A DNA stretch of 64,000 nt from Leifsonia sp. fls2-241-R2A-40a (lineage in GTDB: Bacteria > Actinomycetota > Actinomycetes > Actinomycetales > Microbacteriaceae). The stretch lies in NCBI RefSeq assembly GCF_030209575.1, contig NZ_JARVRS010000001.1, forward strand, positions 930,001-994,000, in the 5' to 3' direction. Made by a program: the position numbers and the translations under genes. Shown piece by piece: positions 1 through 8,177 of the stretch. Below the pieces are notes generated by a model. That model did not search any database, was not told the DNA's origin, and saw nothing but the letters and a program-made list of their open reading frames with translations. Positions within the stretch are counted from its first letter, which is position 1. Every line of letters starts with the position of its first letter.

Positions 1-320
1 TGGAGGCCGTACGGGAGTTCGCGGATGATCTTGCTACCGGAGCAGCCGCGATGACCCTGGCGGTCGACCCGGAGTTGCTCGTGATCGGCGGAGGCAGCTC
101 ACCCAGCGCCGACGTCTTCCTTCCGCGTTTCGAACAGTCCCTTCGCGCCATCGTGCCCCTCGCTCCCACCGTCGTCGCATCCACCCTCGGCTCAGAAGCT
201 GTCGCGATGGGCGGCATCAGCCTCGCCGCCGATCGTCTCGCCGCGGTCCTGGACGGGGCCGTCCGGGAGCGGGAGTCGTTCCCGGGGACGGCCGAGACGA
301 AGGAACTCCTGCGCGGGTGA
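1..320 (+). CDS. ROK-family protein, C-terminal part only
   Basis: The gene enters from the left edge; the first complete codon is at position 3 and it stops with TGA at 318-320, leaving 105 residues. The stretch LAVDPELLVIGGG, then LPRFEQSLR and a late LGSEAVAMGGISLA, is the usual C-terminal end of ROK proteins, where it closes the sugar-binding lobe. The N-terminal half is outside the window, so it cannot be seen whether this is a NagC/XylR-type repressor with a winged helix or a sugar kinase. It runs into a strong bidirectional hairpin shared with the convergent gene. Confidence 0.7.
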   Translation, partial: EAVREFADDLATGAAAMTLAVDPELLVIGGGSSPSADVFLPRFEQSLRAIVPLAPTVVASTLGSEAVAMGGISLAADRLAAVLDGAVRERESFPGTAETKELLRG

Positions 321-327
321 GAGAGGC

Positions 328-370
328 ACGGTTCCGGTGGGGGCGCACTGCTCGACCCCACCGGAACCGT
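328..370. terminator. Bidirectional terminator hairpin
   Basis: A perfect 15-bp inverted repeat (ACGGTTCCGGTGGGG at 328-342 and its complement at 356-370) encloses a 13-nt loop. It sits exactly between the stops of two convergent genes, so it probably ends transcription from both sides. Confidence 0.85.
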
Positions 371-379
371 CACTCTCGG

Positions 380-2173
380 TCAGCCGGTGGTGATGCGATC
401 GATGTCGGGCGCCCAGCCGGACGGGTTGGCGATCGTGATCGTGTGCGAGGTTCCTGACGGGATCGCGACGTTCACCGTGATGGTCCCCACAGTGTTCCAA
501 TCCGCCGTCGCCGGAAAGCTCACCGATGTGGTCGTCCCTCCGTCCACCTTCACGGTGGCCGTACGAGCGACCGCCGACGCATAAGCGATCCGGAAGCTCG
601 ACACGCCGCCGGCCACCCCGGTGAAAGCGAGCGTCGCGCCGTTGCCGACGTAGCCGACCTTCGACCCGCCCGAGCACGCCGCGCACGACGCCACTGCGGC
701 GGTCCCGGTCAGCACATTCGAGGCCGCCTCAGCTTCGTAGCTGGCCGAGGTCGCTCCCCCGGCCGCAATCGTCGTTGTGCCGAGAGTGAGCCAGCCCGCC
801 TTCACTGTGTCCTGTCCCGCGTTGGCGAACCGGATCGGTGCACCGCCAGACAGCGGATTGGTCACCTGCGCGAGCAGCCGGTACGAGCCGGTCGCCACTC
901 CGGATGTCGCCAATGTGCCGGTGAATTGGGCCGACCCGCCGCTTCCTATGTCGGAGACGTGCCACGACGTCGTGGACGTCTTCACGATCGTGCCCGACGA
1001 ATCGACCAAGGCGAGTGTGATCGGCCAGCTGTAATAGAACGGAGCGATGCCGACGTTGCTGACCGTGATGCCGACCGATGCGCTGCTCCCCGCGCTGATG
1101 GTGGTCGGCACCAGAGCCTCCGTCGCCCGGAAGGAGTAGCCCATCGACTGCGCCCCCGCCAGCGCGGCCGACTTGTCCGCCGCGGAGTAACCGTTCTGGA
1201 AGGCGTACTGGTTCAGCAGCCAGCTCACGTGGGTCTGGCTGACGCTGCCCGAGAAATCGTTGTCCCCGCTCGCCTCGATCACCGGGCAGCCGGACGAGCT
1301 GAAAATGCAGGACTGCAACTCGGGCCTCAGCTCACCTCCGATGGACTGCGTTTTCCACTTGTCGGTTGCACCAGCGGCGGCCATGTTGTCCATGAAATGC
1401 CACCCCAGAGAGCTGGTCTTGGTCTCCAGCGCGAACGAGTCGTCGTGGTAGCCGATCGGCAACGACGCGTTTTGTGAATCCGGCTGACGCACCTCGAGCT
1501 TCGTCGTGTGGAATGCGTTCACGAAGTCGTTGAGGACCGCCACCTGTGTCGCACTGGACGCGAACCAATTCGGCTGGCCACCAGTGCCGTTGTACGGGTA
1601 GGTGTGCCACTCCCCCCAGAAACCGAGCAACCCAGCCTGGACGAAGCCGACCCTGGCGTCGCCGTCATAACGGGCCCCGAGGGCGGCGATGAACTGGTCC
1701 ATCGCCGTACGGAGATTCGAGTCGTCATAGTTGGGCGAGACGCTGACGCCGTTGTTCCCATAGTCGTTGTACGAGTGCGTCGTCAGGCCGCCATTGAGGA
1801 GGAACTGAGGTACGCCGCTGGGCTTGGTCGGATAGTCGAGGTAGAAACGGAAGGCCGCCTGGTGTCCGCGCGACGCTATGTCGTTGAGCACGCTGTCGAC
1901 CTGCGACCAGTTGAAGGCGTTGGGGCCGGTCATGGCCGCGTTGACGGGGAAGTAGGCCCACTCCGTCGTGTAGGGGAAGTTGGAGTACGACCCCTGATAC
2001 GGAATGAATCCCTTGAGCGGGTTGGACTGAGGCTCAGAGCCGGAGGCAAGAGCCGTCCAGCCTGGCGTGGAAGCGGCGGAAGGAGCCGTGGAGACGGCGC
2101 CCACCGCTGGCGCGGCTATCGCCGCTGCGACCAGGCCGAGCGACGCGAGTGTTGCCGCGATAGTCCTTTTCAT
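380..2173 (-). CDS. Secreted DUF4832/DUF4874-type protein with C-terminal carbohydrate-binding domain
   Basis: The product is 597 residues. I chose the ATG at 2173 because it begins a clear Sec signal peptide (MKRTIAATLASLGLVAAAIAAP, cleavage after about residue 25-30) and follows an AGAGGAAC ribosome site; an in-frame start 12 codons upstream would put charged residues before it. The N-terminal two thirds (GFIPYQGSYSNFPYTTEW, GFWGEWHTYPY, DDSFALETK) resembles DUF4874/DUF4832 proteins, predicted TIM-barrel glycosidase-like proteins of unknown substrate. The last 115 or so residues, starting near YEAEAASN, look like a CBM35/CBM6-type beta-sandwich. An extracellular polysaccharide-acting role is inference; no catalytic residues can be assigned with certainty. 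Confidence 0.75.
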   Translation of the reverse strand: MKRTIAATLASLGLVAAAIAAPAVGAVSTAPSAASTPGWTALASGSEPQSNPLKGFIPYQGSYSNFPYTTEWAYFPVNAAMTGPNAFNWSQVDSVLNDIASRGHQAAFRFYLDYPTKPSGVPQFLLNGGLTTHSYNDYGNNGVSVSPNYDDSNLRTAMDQFIAALGARYDGDARVGFVQAGLLGFWGEWHTYPYNGTGGQPNWFASSATQVAVLNDFVNAFHTTKLEVRQPDSQNASLPIGYHDDSFALETKTSSLGWHFMDNMAAAGATDKWKTQSIGGELRPELQSCIFSSSGCPVIEASGDNDFSGSVSQTHVSWLLNQYAFQNGYSAADKSAALAGAQSMGYSFRATEALVPTTISAGSSASVGITVSNVGIAPFYYSWPITLALVDSSGTIVKTSTTSWHVSDIGSGGSAQFTGTLATSGVATGSYRLLAQVTNPLSGGAPIRFANAGQDTVKAGWLTLGTTTIAAGGATSASYEAEAASNVLTGTAAVASCAACSGGSKVGYVGNGATLAFTGVAGGVSSFRIAYASAVARTATVKVDGGTTTSVSFPATADWNTVGTITVNVAIPSGTSHTITIANPSGWAPDIDRITTG

Positions 2174-2358
2174 AGTGTTCCTCTCTGAACGCCGATGGAC
2201 TGCTGGCATAATTATTCAACTTGCAGTTTTAAATAGCAATGGGAGTGTCCGAGTTCGCCGCCACCGAATGGCGCGGCCACGATCACCATGCGGCACCCGG
2301 CTCTCGTCAATCACGGTCATACCCTCCCGTGCAACTGCATGAGACGGAGGCGAGAAAG

Positions 2359-2910
2359 TCAGAGTGCGGCGGCCCAGTCGGCGACCGTCGTGACGGATGC
2401 CTGGCGGGGAAAGACCTTCTCCGTCAGCACTCTGTGGACATCCGGGTCGGCGTCGCCGCAGGCGTCCGCCAGAACCGTCAGTCGGTAGTCGAGGTCGGCC
2501 GCCTGGCGGACGGTCGAGAGGACGACGCCGCTGGTCGCGATCCCGGCCAGCACCAACCTGTCGGCGCCGAGGCCGCGCAGCAGCACCTCCAGGTCGCTGC
2601 CCGCGAAGGCGGAGACGCGCTTCTTGACCACGACCGGTTCCTCGTCGAGGGGCGCGAGGCGGTCGACGATCTGCGTGCCCGGGTTGTCGAGCTGCATGCT
2701 GTCTCCGGCTCCCGCCGCACGGCCGAAGGCGAGGTTGGAGGCGGCGACCTCGGGGTAGCCGGGACGGAAGGCGACGCGGACGAAGACCGGCGGGATGCCG
2801 TTCGCCCGCGCGGCGGCCAGTGCTCGCCCGGCGGCGTCGACGGTGCTCTCGAAGCCGGGGCGGCCGGCGATGCCGTTCTGGAAGTCCATGAGCAGCAGGG
2901 CGGTGGTCAT
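2359..2910 (-). CDS. Isochorismatase-family (cysteine hydrolase-like) protein lacking the usual cysteine
   Basis: The 183-residue product has the isochorismatase fold signature: an N-terminal LLLMDFQNG with the catalytic Asp, a central lysine in VVVKKRVSAF, and the GIATSGVVLSTVRQA segment. In most cysteine hydrolases of this fold the nucleophilic Cys lies in that last segment; here the aligned position is Val. PhzD-like isochorismatases also work without the Cys, so activity of another kind is possible. It is divergent from the MarR gene across a short operator region and is probably under the same control. Confidence 0.8.
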   Translation of the reverse strand: MTTALLLMDFQNGIAGRPGFESTVDAAGRALAAARANGIPPVFVRVAFRPGYPEVAASNLAFGRAAGAGDSMQLDNPGTQIVDRLAPLDEEPVVVKKRVSAFAGSDLEVLLRGLGADRLVLAGIATSGVVLSTVRQAADLDYRLTVLADACGDADPDVHRVLTEKVFPRQASVTTVADWAAAL

Positions 2911-2931
2911 GCGGGGCCTTTCGACGGAATC

Positions 2932-2963
2932 TGGACAGCTACAACTGTACAGTCTAGGCTGTC
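2932..2963 (+). promoter_or_regulatory. MarR promoter with composite operator
   Basis: A -35 TGGACA (2932-2937), a 17-bp spacer and a -10 TAGGCT (2955-2960) lie 6 nt before the MarR ATG, so the transcript would be leaderless; no ribosome site is visible. Over it lies a nested dyad: the palindrome ACTGTACAGT (2944-2953) and outer arms GACAGC (2934-2939) and GCTGTC (2958-2963) share one centre. This is a likely MarR operator covering both core promoter elements in the divergent region. Confidence 0.65.
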
Positions 2964-2966
2964 GAT

Positions 2967-3404
2967 ATGACGACCGCGAAACCTGAAGTCACCCCGCAGC
3001 AGATCGCCGTCGACCTCCGGGCGGTTCTCGCCCGGCTGCTCCGGAAGCTGCGCGAGACGACAGCGGACGCGATCACCCCGTCGCAGGCGTCGGCGCTGTC
3101 GCGGCTGAGCAAGGGCGGCGTCTCGACCGTGAGCGCCCTTGCGCTCGCCGAGCGCGTCCGTCCGCAGTCGATGGCGGCGATCGTGGAGGCGCTGGAGGGC
3201 ATGGGCTTCGTGACCCGCAGCCAGGACCCGAACGACGGACGACGGCAGATCGTCGACCTCACCGAGGCGGGATGGGCGCAGGTCGCCGGGCAGAAGGAAG
3301 CAGGCCTCGCGTGGCTCGACGAGACGCTGGCCCAGCAGGTGTCGCAGGCCGAGCTCATCACGCTCGCGGCGGCGACGGCCATCCTGGAACGGATCCTCGA
3401 CTGA
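2967..3404 (+). CDS. MarR-family transcriptional regulator
   Basis: The 145-residue protein shows the MarR winged-helix core: TPSQASALSRLSKGGVSTVSALA (helix-turn-helix entry), the recognition region ERVRPQSMAAIVEALE, and the wing GFVTRSQDPNDGRRQIVDLT with the conserved D-x-R motif. Its stop overlaps the start of the MFS gene by one base (TGATG), so the two are translationally coupled. It probably represses itself, the pump and the divergent isochorismatase-like gene through the nested dyad just upstream, with a toxic compound as inducer; the ligand is unknown. Confidence 0.9.
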   Translation: MTTAKPEVTPQQIAVDLRAVLARLLRKLRETTADAITPSQASALSRLSKGGVSTVSALALAERVRPQSMAAIVEALEGMGFVTRSQDPNDGRRQIVDLTEAGWAQVAGQKEAGLAWLDETLAQQVSQAELITLAAATAILERILD

Positions 3405-4873
3405 TGGCGCTGAAGCCTCCGCCCGCCGGACGCTTCGACCGGCGGCTGCTCGCGCCGATGATGCTCGGCGCGGTCCTCAACCCGATCAACACCGCCATCA
3501 TCGCGGTGGCTCTGGCGCCCATCGGGATCGCGCTCGGCGCACCGGCCTCCGAGACGGTGTGGCTGGTCTCCGCCCTGTACCTCGCGACCGCGATCGGTCA
3601 GCCCCTGGTCGGCCGGCTGGTCGACATCTACGGGGTGAAGCGGCTGTTCCTGGCGGGCGGGGCCCTGGTCGCCCTCGCCGGAGCGATCGGCCTCGCCATC
3701 CCGGTCTCGCATGACAGCATCTGGTGGCTGGTCGTCGCCCGCGTCGTGCTGGGCCTCGGCACCTGCGCGGGCTATCCGGCCGCGATGCACCTCATCCGTG
3801 CCGAAGGCCGGCGTACGGGGGTGGCGTCGCCGGCGGTCATCCTCACCGTCCTGTCCGTGACCACGCAGACCGTCGCCGTGATCGGCCCGACCCTGGGTGG
3901 CCTCCTCATCGGGGCGTGGGGATGGCGCGCCACGTTCGCGGTCAACCTGCCGCTCGGCGTCGCGAGCGTCGTCCTGGGCTGTTTCCTGCTGCCGCGGACC
4001 ACCGGCCTCGAGCCGCCCCGCGACCAGCGTCCTCGCATCGACGGGCTCGGCATCCTGTTCTTCGCGGTCACGATACTGGCGCTCCTGATCTTCCTGCAGA
4101 ACATCGGGCTGACGACGCTCTGGATGCTCGGCGTCGCGGTGCTCGCCGGGGCCGCGCTGGTCTGGTGGGAACTGCGCGTGGACGCGCCGTTCATCGACCT
4201 GCGCGTGCTCGGCGGCAACGGCCCGCTGCTGCTCACCTACACGCGCTCACTGCTCACCGCGACCATCTCCTACACGTTCGTGTACGGCTTCACCCAGTGG
4301 CTCGAGGAGGGACGCGCGCTGAGCCCGACGGTGGCGGGTCTCGTGCTGCTGCCGGTGTTCGCCGCCGGGATCGCGGTGGCGCTCGCCTTCGGCCGGCGGC
4401 CGGAGGTGCTGTGGAAGCTCCTCATCGGCTCCATCGCGCAGCTCGCGGCCGGATTCCTCGTCCTGCTCATGGGGGCCACGACACCGATCTGGTTCCTCGT
4501 CGTCACAATGCTGGTGCTCGGTATCCCCCAGGGACTGAACAATCTCGCCATCCAGAACTCGCTGTACCACCAGGCCGAGCCGGAGCGGATCGCATCGTCG
4601 GCCGGCCTGCTGCGCACCTTCTTCTACCTGGGCGCGATCGTCGCATCCGTCGTCTACGGCAACGTCTACGGTGCCCACGCCAGCACGGGCGGGCTGCACG
4701 TCCTGGGCTGGGTGGTGATCGGGATCTCCGTCATCTTCCTGCTCATCACGGTGCTCGATCGCAGCCTCCGAGCTATCGGCCACGAGGACGCCGACCGGCA
4801 CGGTGCGGACAGTTCTTCGGAGGAGCCGCCCGCTCCGCCCTCGGCGCAGGCCTCCTCCAGTCGTCGCGGTTGA
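3404..4873 (+). CDS. MFS transporter, DHA2-like drug efflux type
   Basis: The product is 489 residues; the ATG overlaps the MarR stop. It is very hydrophobic with about 14 predicted membrane segments. The loop between segments 2 and 3 carries GQPLVGRLVDIYGVKRLF (MFS motif A), and the region around GPTLGGLLIGAWGWRATFAVNLPLG is the antiporter motif C typical of drug:H+ antiporters. The C-terminus is a polar tail rich in Ser, Glu and Pro. Coupling to a MarR regulator supports efflux of a small toxic compound. Confidence 0.85.
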   Translation: MALKPPPAGRFDRRLLAPMMLGAVLNPINTAIIAVALAPIGIALGAPASETVWLVSALYLATAIGQPLVGRLVDIYGVKRLFLAGGALVALAGAIGLAIPVSHDSIWWLVVARVVLGLGTCAGYPAAMHLIRAEGRRTGVASPAVILTVLSVTTQTVAVIGPTLGGLLIGAWGWRATFAVNLPLGVASVVLGCFLLPRTTGLEPPRDQRPRIDGLGILFFAVTILALLIFLQNIGLTTLWMLGVAVLAGAALVWWELRVDAPFIDLRVLGGNGPLLLTYTRSLLTATISYTFVYGFTQWLEEGRALSPTVAGLVLLPVFAAGIAVALAFGRRPEVLWKLLIGSIAQLAAGFLVLLMGATTPIWFLVVTMLVLGIPQGLNNLAIQNSLYHQAEPERIASSAGLLRTFFYLGAIVASVVYGNVYGAHASTGGLHVLGWVVIGISVIFLLITVLDRSLRAIGHEDADRHGADSSSEEPPAPPSAQASSSRRG

Positions 4874-4906
4874 CGAAAGTCGCGAGCAACACCGAGCGCC
4901 GCGAGT

Positions 4907-5761
4907 TCAGATGGGCTGGTGTTCCCGTTCCGCCCGCAGAGCCGCGCGCGCGGCGGTCGCGACGTCCGCCGCGGACGGCCGCCACGACGCTTCCCGACGC
5001 GTCATCGACTGGATGAGCGTCCGCCACGGCTCGGAGACGTGGTCGGGGGCCTCTGGATGGCGGTCCAGCCGGGCGAGCGCGGATTCCACTGGCGTCCCCG
5101 GATACGCAACGGTCCCGGTGAAACATTCCAGCAGAACGAGACCGAGCGAATAGATGTCCGAGGCCGGGGTGAGAGTCTCACCCTGCACCTGCTCGGGGCT
5201 CAGGTACGCGGCCGTGCCGACCGTCTCGTCCGTGAACTCCTGAGGGTGCGTCGCGTGGATGGCGATGCCGAAGTCCGTCAATCTCGCCCGCGGACGCGAG
5301 AACCGGGTTCCGTAGTCGACGATCATGATGTTCGCCGGTGTCACATCTCGATGGATGACGCCGCGCGCGTGAACGTATTCGAGCGTCTCGGCGACCTCGA
5401 ACGCGACCTCTCCGATCTGCCGGCTCGTCATCGGACCTGCGTTCAGTACCGCGCGGAGTGTGTCGCCCTCGACCAGCTCGATGACCATGAACGGGCGAGG
5501 GTCTTTGGGTGACGAATCGTCGACGCCCGCGTCGAGGATCGACACGACTCCGTGATGGCGCAGGCCCGCGAGCACACCCACCTCGGCTCGGAACCGCGCA
5601 ACGTCGTCCTGACTTCCCGAAGAGAACAGCTTCACGGCGACGTCACGACCGAGGTTCTCATCTCGAGCACGGAATACCATCGAGGAGCCGCCGCGCGCGA
5701 GCAGCCGCTCCGGCCGATACCTCCCGAGCAGAAGCGGGACCGGAGTCGCGGGATTGTTCAC
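4907..5761 (-). CDS. Soluble Hanks-type serine/threonine protein kinase
   Basis: Read from the GTG at 5761, preceded by GGAAGA, the protein is 284 residues and consists of one kinase domain. Visible landmarks are the glycine loop RGGSSMVF (23-30), the ATP lysine in VAVKLF (K44), the catalytic loop HRDVTPANI (137-145), the metal-binding DFG (163-165) and VGTAAYLSPEQ (181-191). There is no transmembrane segment, PASTA repeat or other sensor domain, unlike PknB. An upstream extension of the same frame is Arg/Ser rich and looks non-coding. Neighbours give no clue to its substrates. Confidence 0.85.
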   Translation of the reverse strand: MNNPATPVPLLLGRYRPERLLARGGSSMVFRARDENLGRDVAVKLFSSGSQDDVARFRAEVGVLAGLRHHGVVSILDAGVDDSSPKDPRPFMVIELVEGDTLRAVLNAGPMTSRQIGEVAFEVAETLEYVHARGVIHRDVTPANIMIVDYGTRFSRPRARLTDFGIAIHATHPQEFTDETVGTAAYLSPEQVQGETLTPASDIYSLGLVLLECFTGTVAYPGTPVESALARLDRHPEAPDHVSEPWRTLIQSMTRREASWRPSAADVATAARAALRAEREHQPI

Positions 5762-5918
5762 CTTGATATCTTCCGAAATTTCTGGCGCCGTCGCCGCCCG
5801 GTAGACGGGCACGCGTAGACGGGGTAGGGGTACAAGACACTGGGCGCCCGGACGCCTGACCTTCCTCCCGAACCGGCATAGAGTCGGGAGACACCACCCC
5901 GACAATCGGAGGAACCCC

Positions 5919-6902
5919 GTGCGCACTGTTCGGCTCGGCAGCAGCGGTCTCGAGATCAGCGGCCTCGTCCTGGGGATGATGTCGTATGGCGACCCGAAGC
6001 GCGGCAACCACCCGTGGAGCGTCGGCATCGACGAGGCGCGGCCGTTCGTGCGCCGCGCATTCGAGGCCGGCGTCACGACGTTCGACACCGCGAACGTGTA
6101 CTCACTCGGCTCGAGTGAGGAGATCACTGGCGCCCTTCTCACGGAGCTCGGCGCCCGCGAGGACGTGCAGATCCTGTCGAAGGTCCACGGGCGGATGCGC
6201 GACGGCCGCAACGGCGCCGGACTCTCGCGCGCTGCGATCATGCACGAGATCGACGCCTCGCTCACCCGGCTGGGCACCGACTACGTCGACCTGTACCAGA
6301 TCCACCGGTTCGACCCGGACGTCCGGATGGAGGAGACGATGGAGGCGCTCCACGACGTCGTCAAGGCCGGGAAGGCGCGCTACATCGGCGCCTCCAGCAT
6401 GTGGACGTGGCAGTTCGCGGAACTCCAGCGGGTCGCCGAGGTCAACCATTGGACGCGGTTCGTCTCCATGCAGGACCAATACAACCTCCTGGACCGTGAG
6501 GAGGAGCGCGAGATGCACCCGTTCTGCGGCGCGACGGGCATCGGCGTGCTGCCGTGGAGCCCACTCGCGCGCGGCCGGCTGACTCGCCCCTGGGACGCGT
6601 CCGGGTCCGGGACCCGCGCCGACACGGACGAGTTCGGCAAGACCCTGTACCGCGCGCAGGAGGAGTCCAACCGCGCGATCGTGGAGGCGGTCGCTGCGAT
6701 CGCCTCCGAGCGGGGAGTGCCGATGGCGCAGGTCGCGCTCGCCTGGGTCGCCAGCCGCCACGCGGTGACGGCGCCGATCGTCGGCGCGACCAAGCCGCAC
6801 CACATCGACGACGCCGTGGCGGCGCTCGACCTGGCGCTCACGGACGACGAGGTCAGCCGGCTCGAGGCCGCCTACACTCCACGGAAACCGGCCGGCTTTT
6901 AG
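5919..6902 (+). CDS. Aldo/keto reductase
   Basis: The 327-residue protein starts at a GTG with GGAGG six bases before it. It has the complete AKR catalytic tetrad: D56 and Y61 in FDTANVYSLGSSEE, K88 in ILSKVHG and H129 in LYQIHR. The C-terminal NADPH-binding part is seen in GVLPWSPLARGRL and IVGATKPHHIDDA. It is most like the YajO/Tas/YghZ branch, NADPH-dependent reductases of small carbonyls. It stands alone between the divergent kinase and a convergent LacI gene, and its substrate is unknown. Confidence 0.9.
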   Translation: MRTVRLGSSGLEISGLVLGMMSYGDPKRGNHPWSVGIDEARPFVRRAFEAGVTTFDTANVYSLGSSEEITGALLTELGAREDVQILSKVHGRMRDGRNGAGLSRAAIMHEIDASLTRLGTDYVDLYQIHRFDPDVRMEETMEALHDVVKAGKARYIGASSMWTWQFAELQRVAEVNHWTRFVSMQDQYNLLDREEEREMHPFCGATGIGVLPWSPLARGRLTRPWDASGSGTRADTDEFGKTLYRAQEESNRAIVEAVAAIASERGVPMAQVALAWVASRHAVTAPIVGATKPHHIDDAVAALDLALTDDEVSRLEAAYTPRKPAGF

Positions 6903-7004
6903 CTGACGGCTCCATGGAGGACTCGCCCACGGGCGGCCCTAGACCCCGGCGCCAGCCGCTATGCCGCCGCAACCCTCGCCGAACGAACCGGATGGCGCTC
7001 TCCG

Positions 7005-8066
7005 CTAGCGCGTGCCGGGCTCGATCTCGCCGGAGCCGCGCACCACGAGGTCGACACCGAGCACCAGATCGGCGCTCGGCAGCGATGAGCCGCTCGAGCG
7101 CATCTCGAGTTGCTCGAACATGCGCTCGGCGGCGGTCACGCCGATCTCGGCTGCTCGCTGGGCGATGACGGTGACACCGGGATCGAGGAGATCGCCCAGC
7201 TCGATGTCATCGAATCCCACAAGCGCGACCTGGCGCTGCCAGGCGAGTTTCCGCAGCGCGCGCACCGCGCCGATGGTGATCAGGTTCTGACTGCTGAATA
7301 TCGCCGTCGGCGGCCGAGGCGAGCTCAGGATCTCCAGAACCGCGCGCTCGGCGATAGCCGAGGTGCTGACGTCGTCGAGGATCGAATACTCCCCCTCGCC
7401 GATGCCGAACTCGTCCATGGCGCTGAGGAAGCCCGCCTGGCGCTGGGCGGCCGTCCAGATCCGCGGTTTGTCGAAAAGCCCGGCGATGCGTCGATGCCCG
7501 CGACTCAGCAGGTGGCGCGTTCCCATCGCGGCGCCTCCGAAATTGTCCGAGCGAACGACGTCAGCGGTGTACTCAGCCGGCTCACGGTCGATGAACACCA
7601 CCGGAACTTTCTCCGGCACCATGTCCGCCAGATAGGCCTGGCTGCCCGTCGAGCAGGTGAGGATCAGGCCGTCCACCTTCCGACGCAGGAAGTTCTCGAC
7701 CGCGGCGACTTCGCGCACCGGGTCCTCGTCGAGACTCGACGCCAGGACGGCGACCCCGTGCTTGGCCGCGACATCCTCGATAGCGCGGTGGATGGTCGCG
7801 GCGAATGGGTTGTCGACGCTACCGAGCAGAAGACCGATCGACTTCGTACGTCCGTGCGTCCGGCGTAAGTTGCTCGCCAGGCTATCGGGCTCCCACTGCA
7901 GCAGGGCGATCGCCGTCCGGACCCGCTCTGCCGTTGCCGGTGCGACATGCGGCTCATCGTTGATCACCCGGGATACCGTCTTGATTCCCACCCCGGCCTC
8001 ACGGGCGACATCCCGAATCGTCACCCGGCGGGAGTCCGTCGAGTTGGCGTCCGATAACGATGTCAT
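7005..8066 (-). CDS. LacI-family repressor of the fructose/fructan operon
   Basis: The 353-residue protein has an N-terminal LacI helix-turn-helix (VTIRDVAREAGVGIKTVSRV, about residues 15-34) and hinge helix (DSLASNLRR), then a periplasmic-binding-protein-like sensor domain (IGLLLGSVDNPF, VVFIDREP, GHRRIAGLF, LVGFDDIELGDLLDPGVT). It is transcribed away from the ABC/kinase/GH32 operon across a region with a central-CG palindrome of the kind LacI proteins bind. It very likely represses the fructose operon and itself; fructose or a phosphorylated derivative as inducer is inference. Confidence 0.9.
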   Translation of the reverse strand: MTSLSDANSTDSRRVTIRDVAREAGVGIKTVSRVINDEPHVAPATAERVRTAIALLQWEPDSLASNLRRTHGRTKSIGLLLGSVDNPFAATIHRAIEDVAAKHGVAVLASSLDEDPVREVAAVENFLRRKVDGLILTCSTGSQAYLADMVPEKVPVVFIDREPAEYTADVVRSDNFGGAAMGTRHLLSRGHRRIAGLFDKPRIWTAAQRQAGFLSAMDEFGIGEGEYSILDDVSTSAIAERAVLEILSSPRPPTAIFSSQNLITIGAVRALRKLAWQRQVALVGFDDIELGDLLDPGVTVIAQRAAEIGVTAAERMFEQLEMRSSGSSLPSADLVLGVDLVVRGSGEIEPGTR

Positions 8067-8129
8067 AACCGGGACTCCTGTGTTCCTTCAGGTATAGCGG
8101 AAATCGAGTTCGTGTGTCAGTATCCCTCA

Positions 8130-8143
8130 TGACACCGTTGTCA
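8130..8143. promoter_or_regulatory. Putative LacI operator
   Basis: TGACACCGTTGTCA is a 14-bp near-perfect palindrome (arms TGACA/TGTCA around a central CG), the classic geometry for LacI-family proteins. It lies in the divergent region between the LacI gene and the fructose-binding protein gene, 35 bp before the latter's start. Confidence 0.7.
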
Positions 8144-8177
8144 GGGCTGCAGGCCCTCCGACAGAAAGGGGCCGCAG

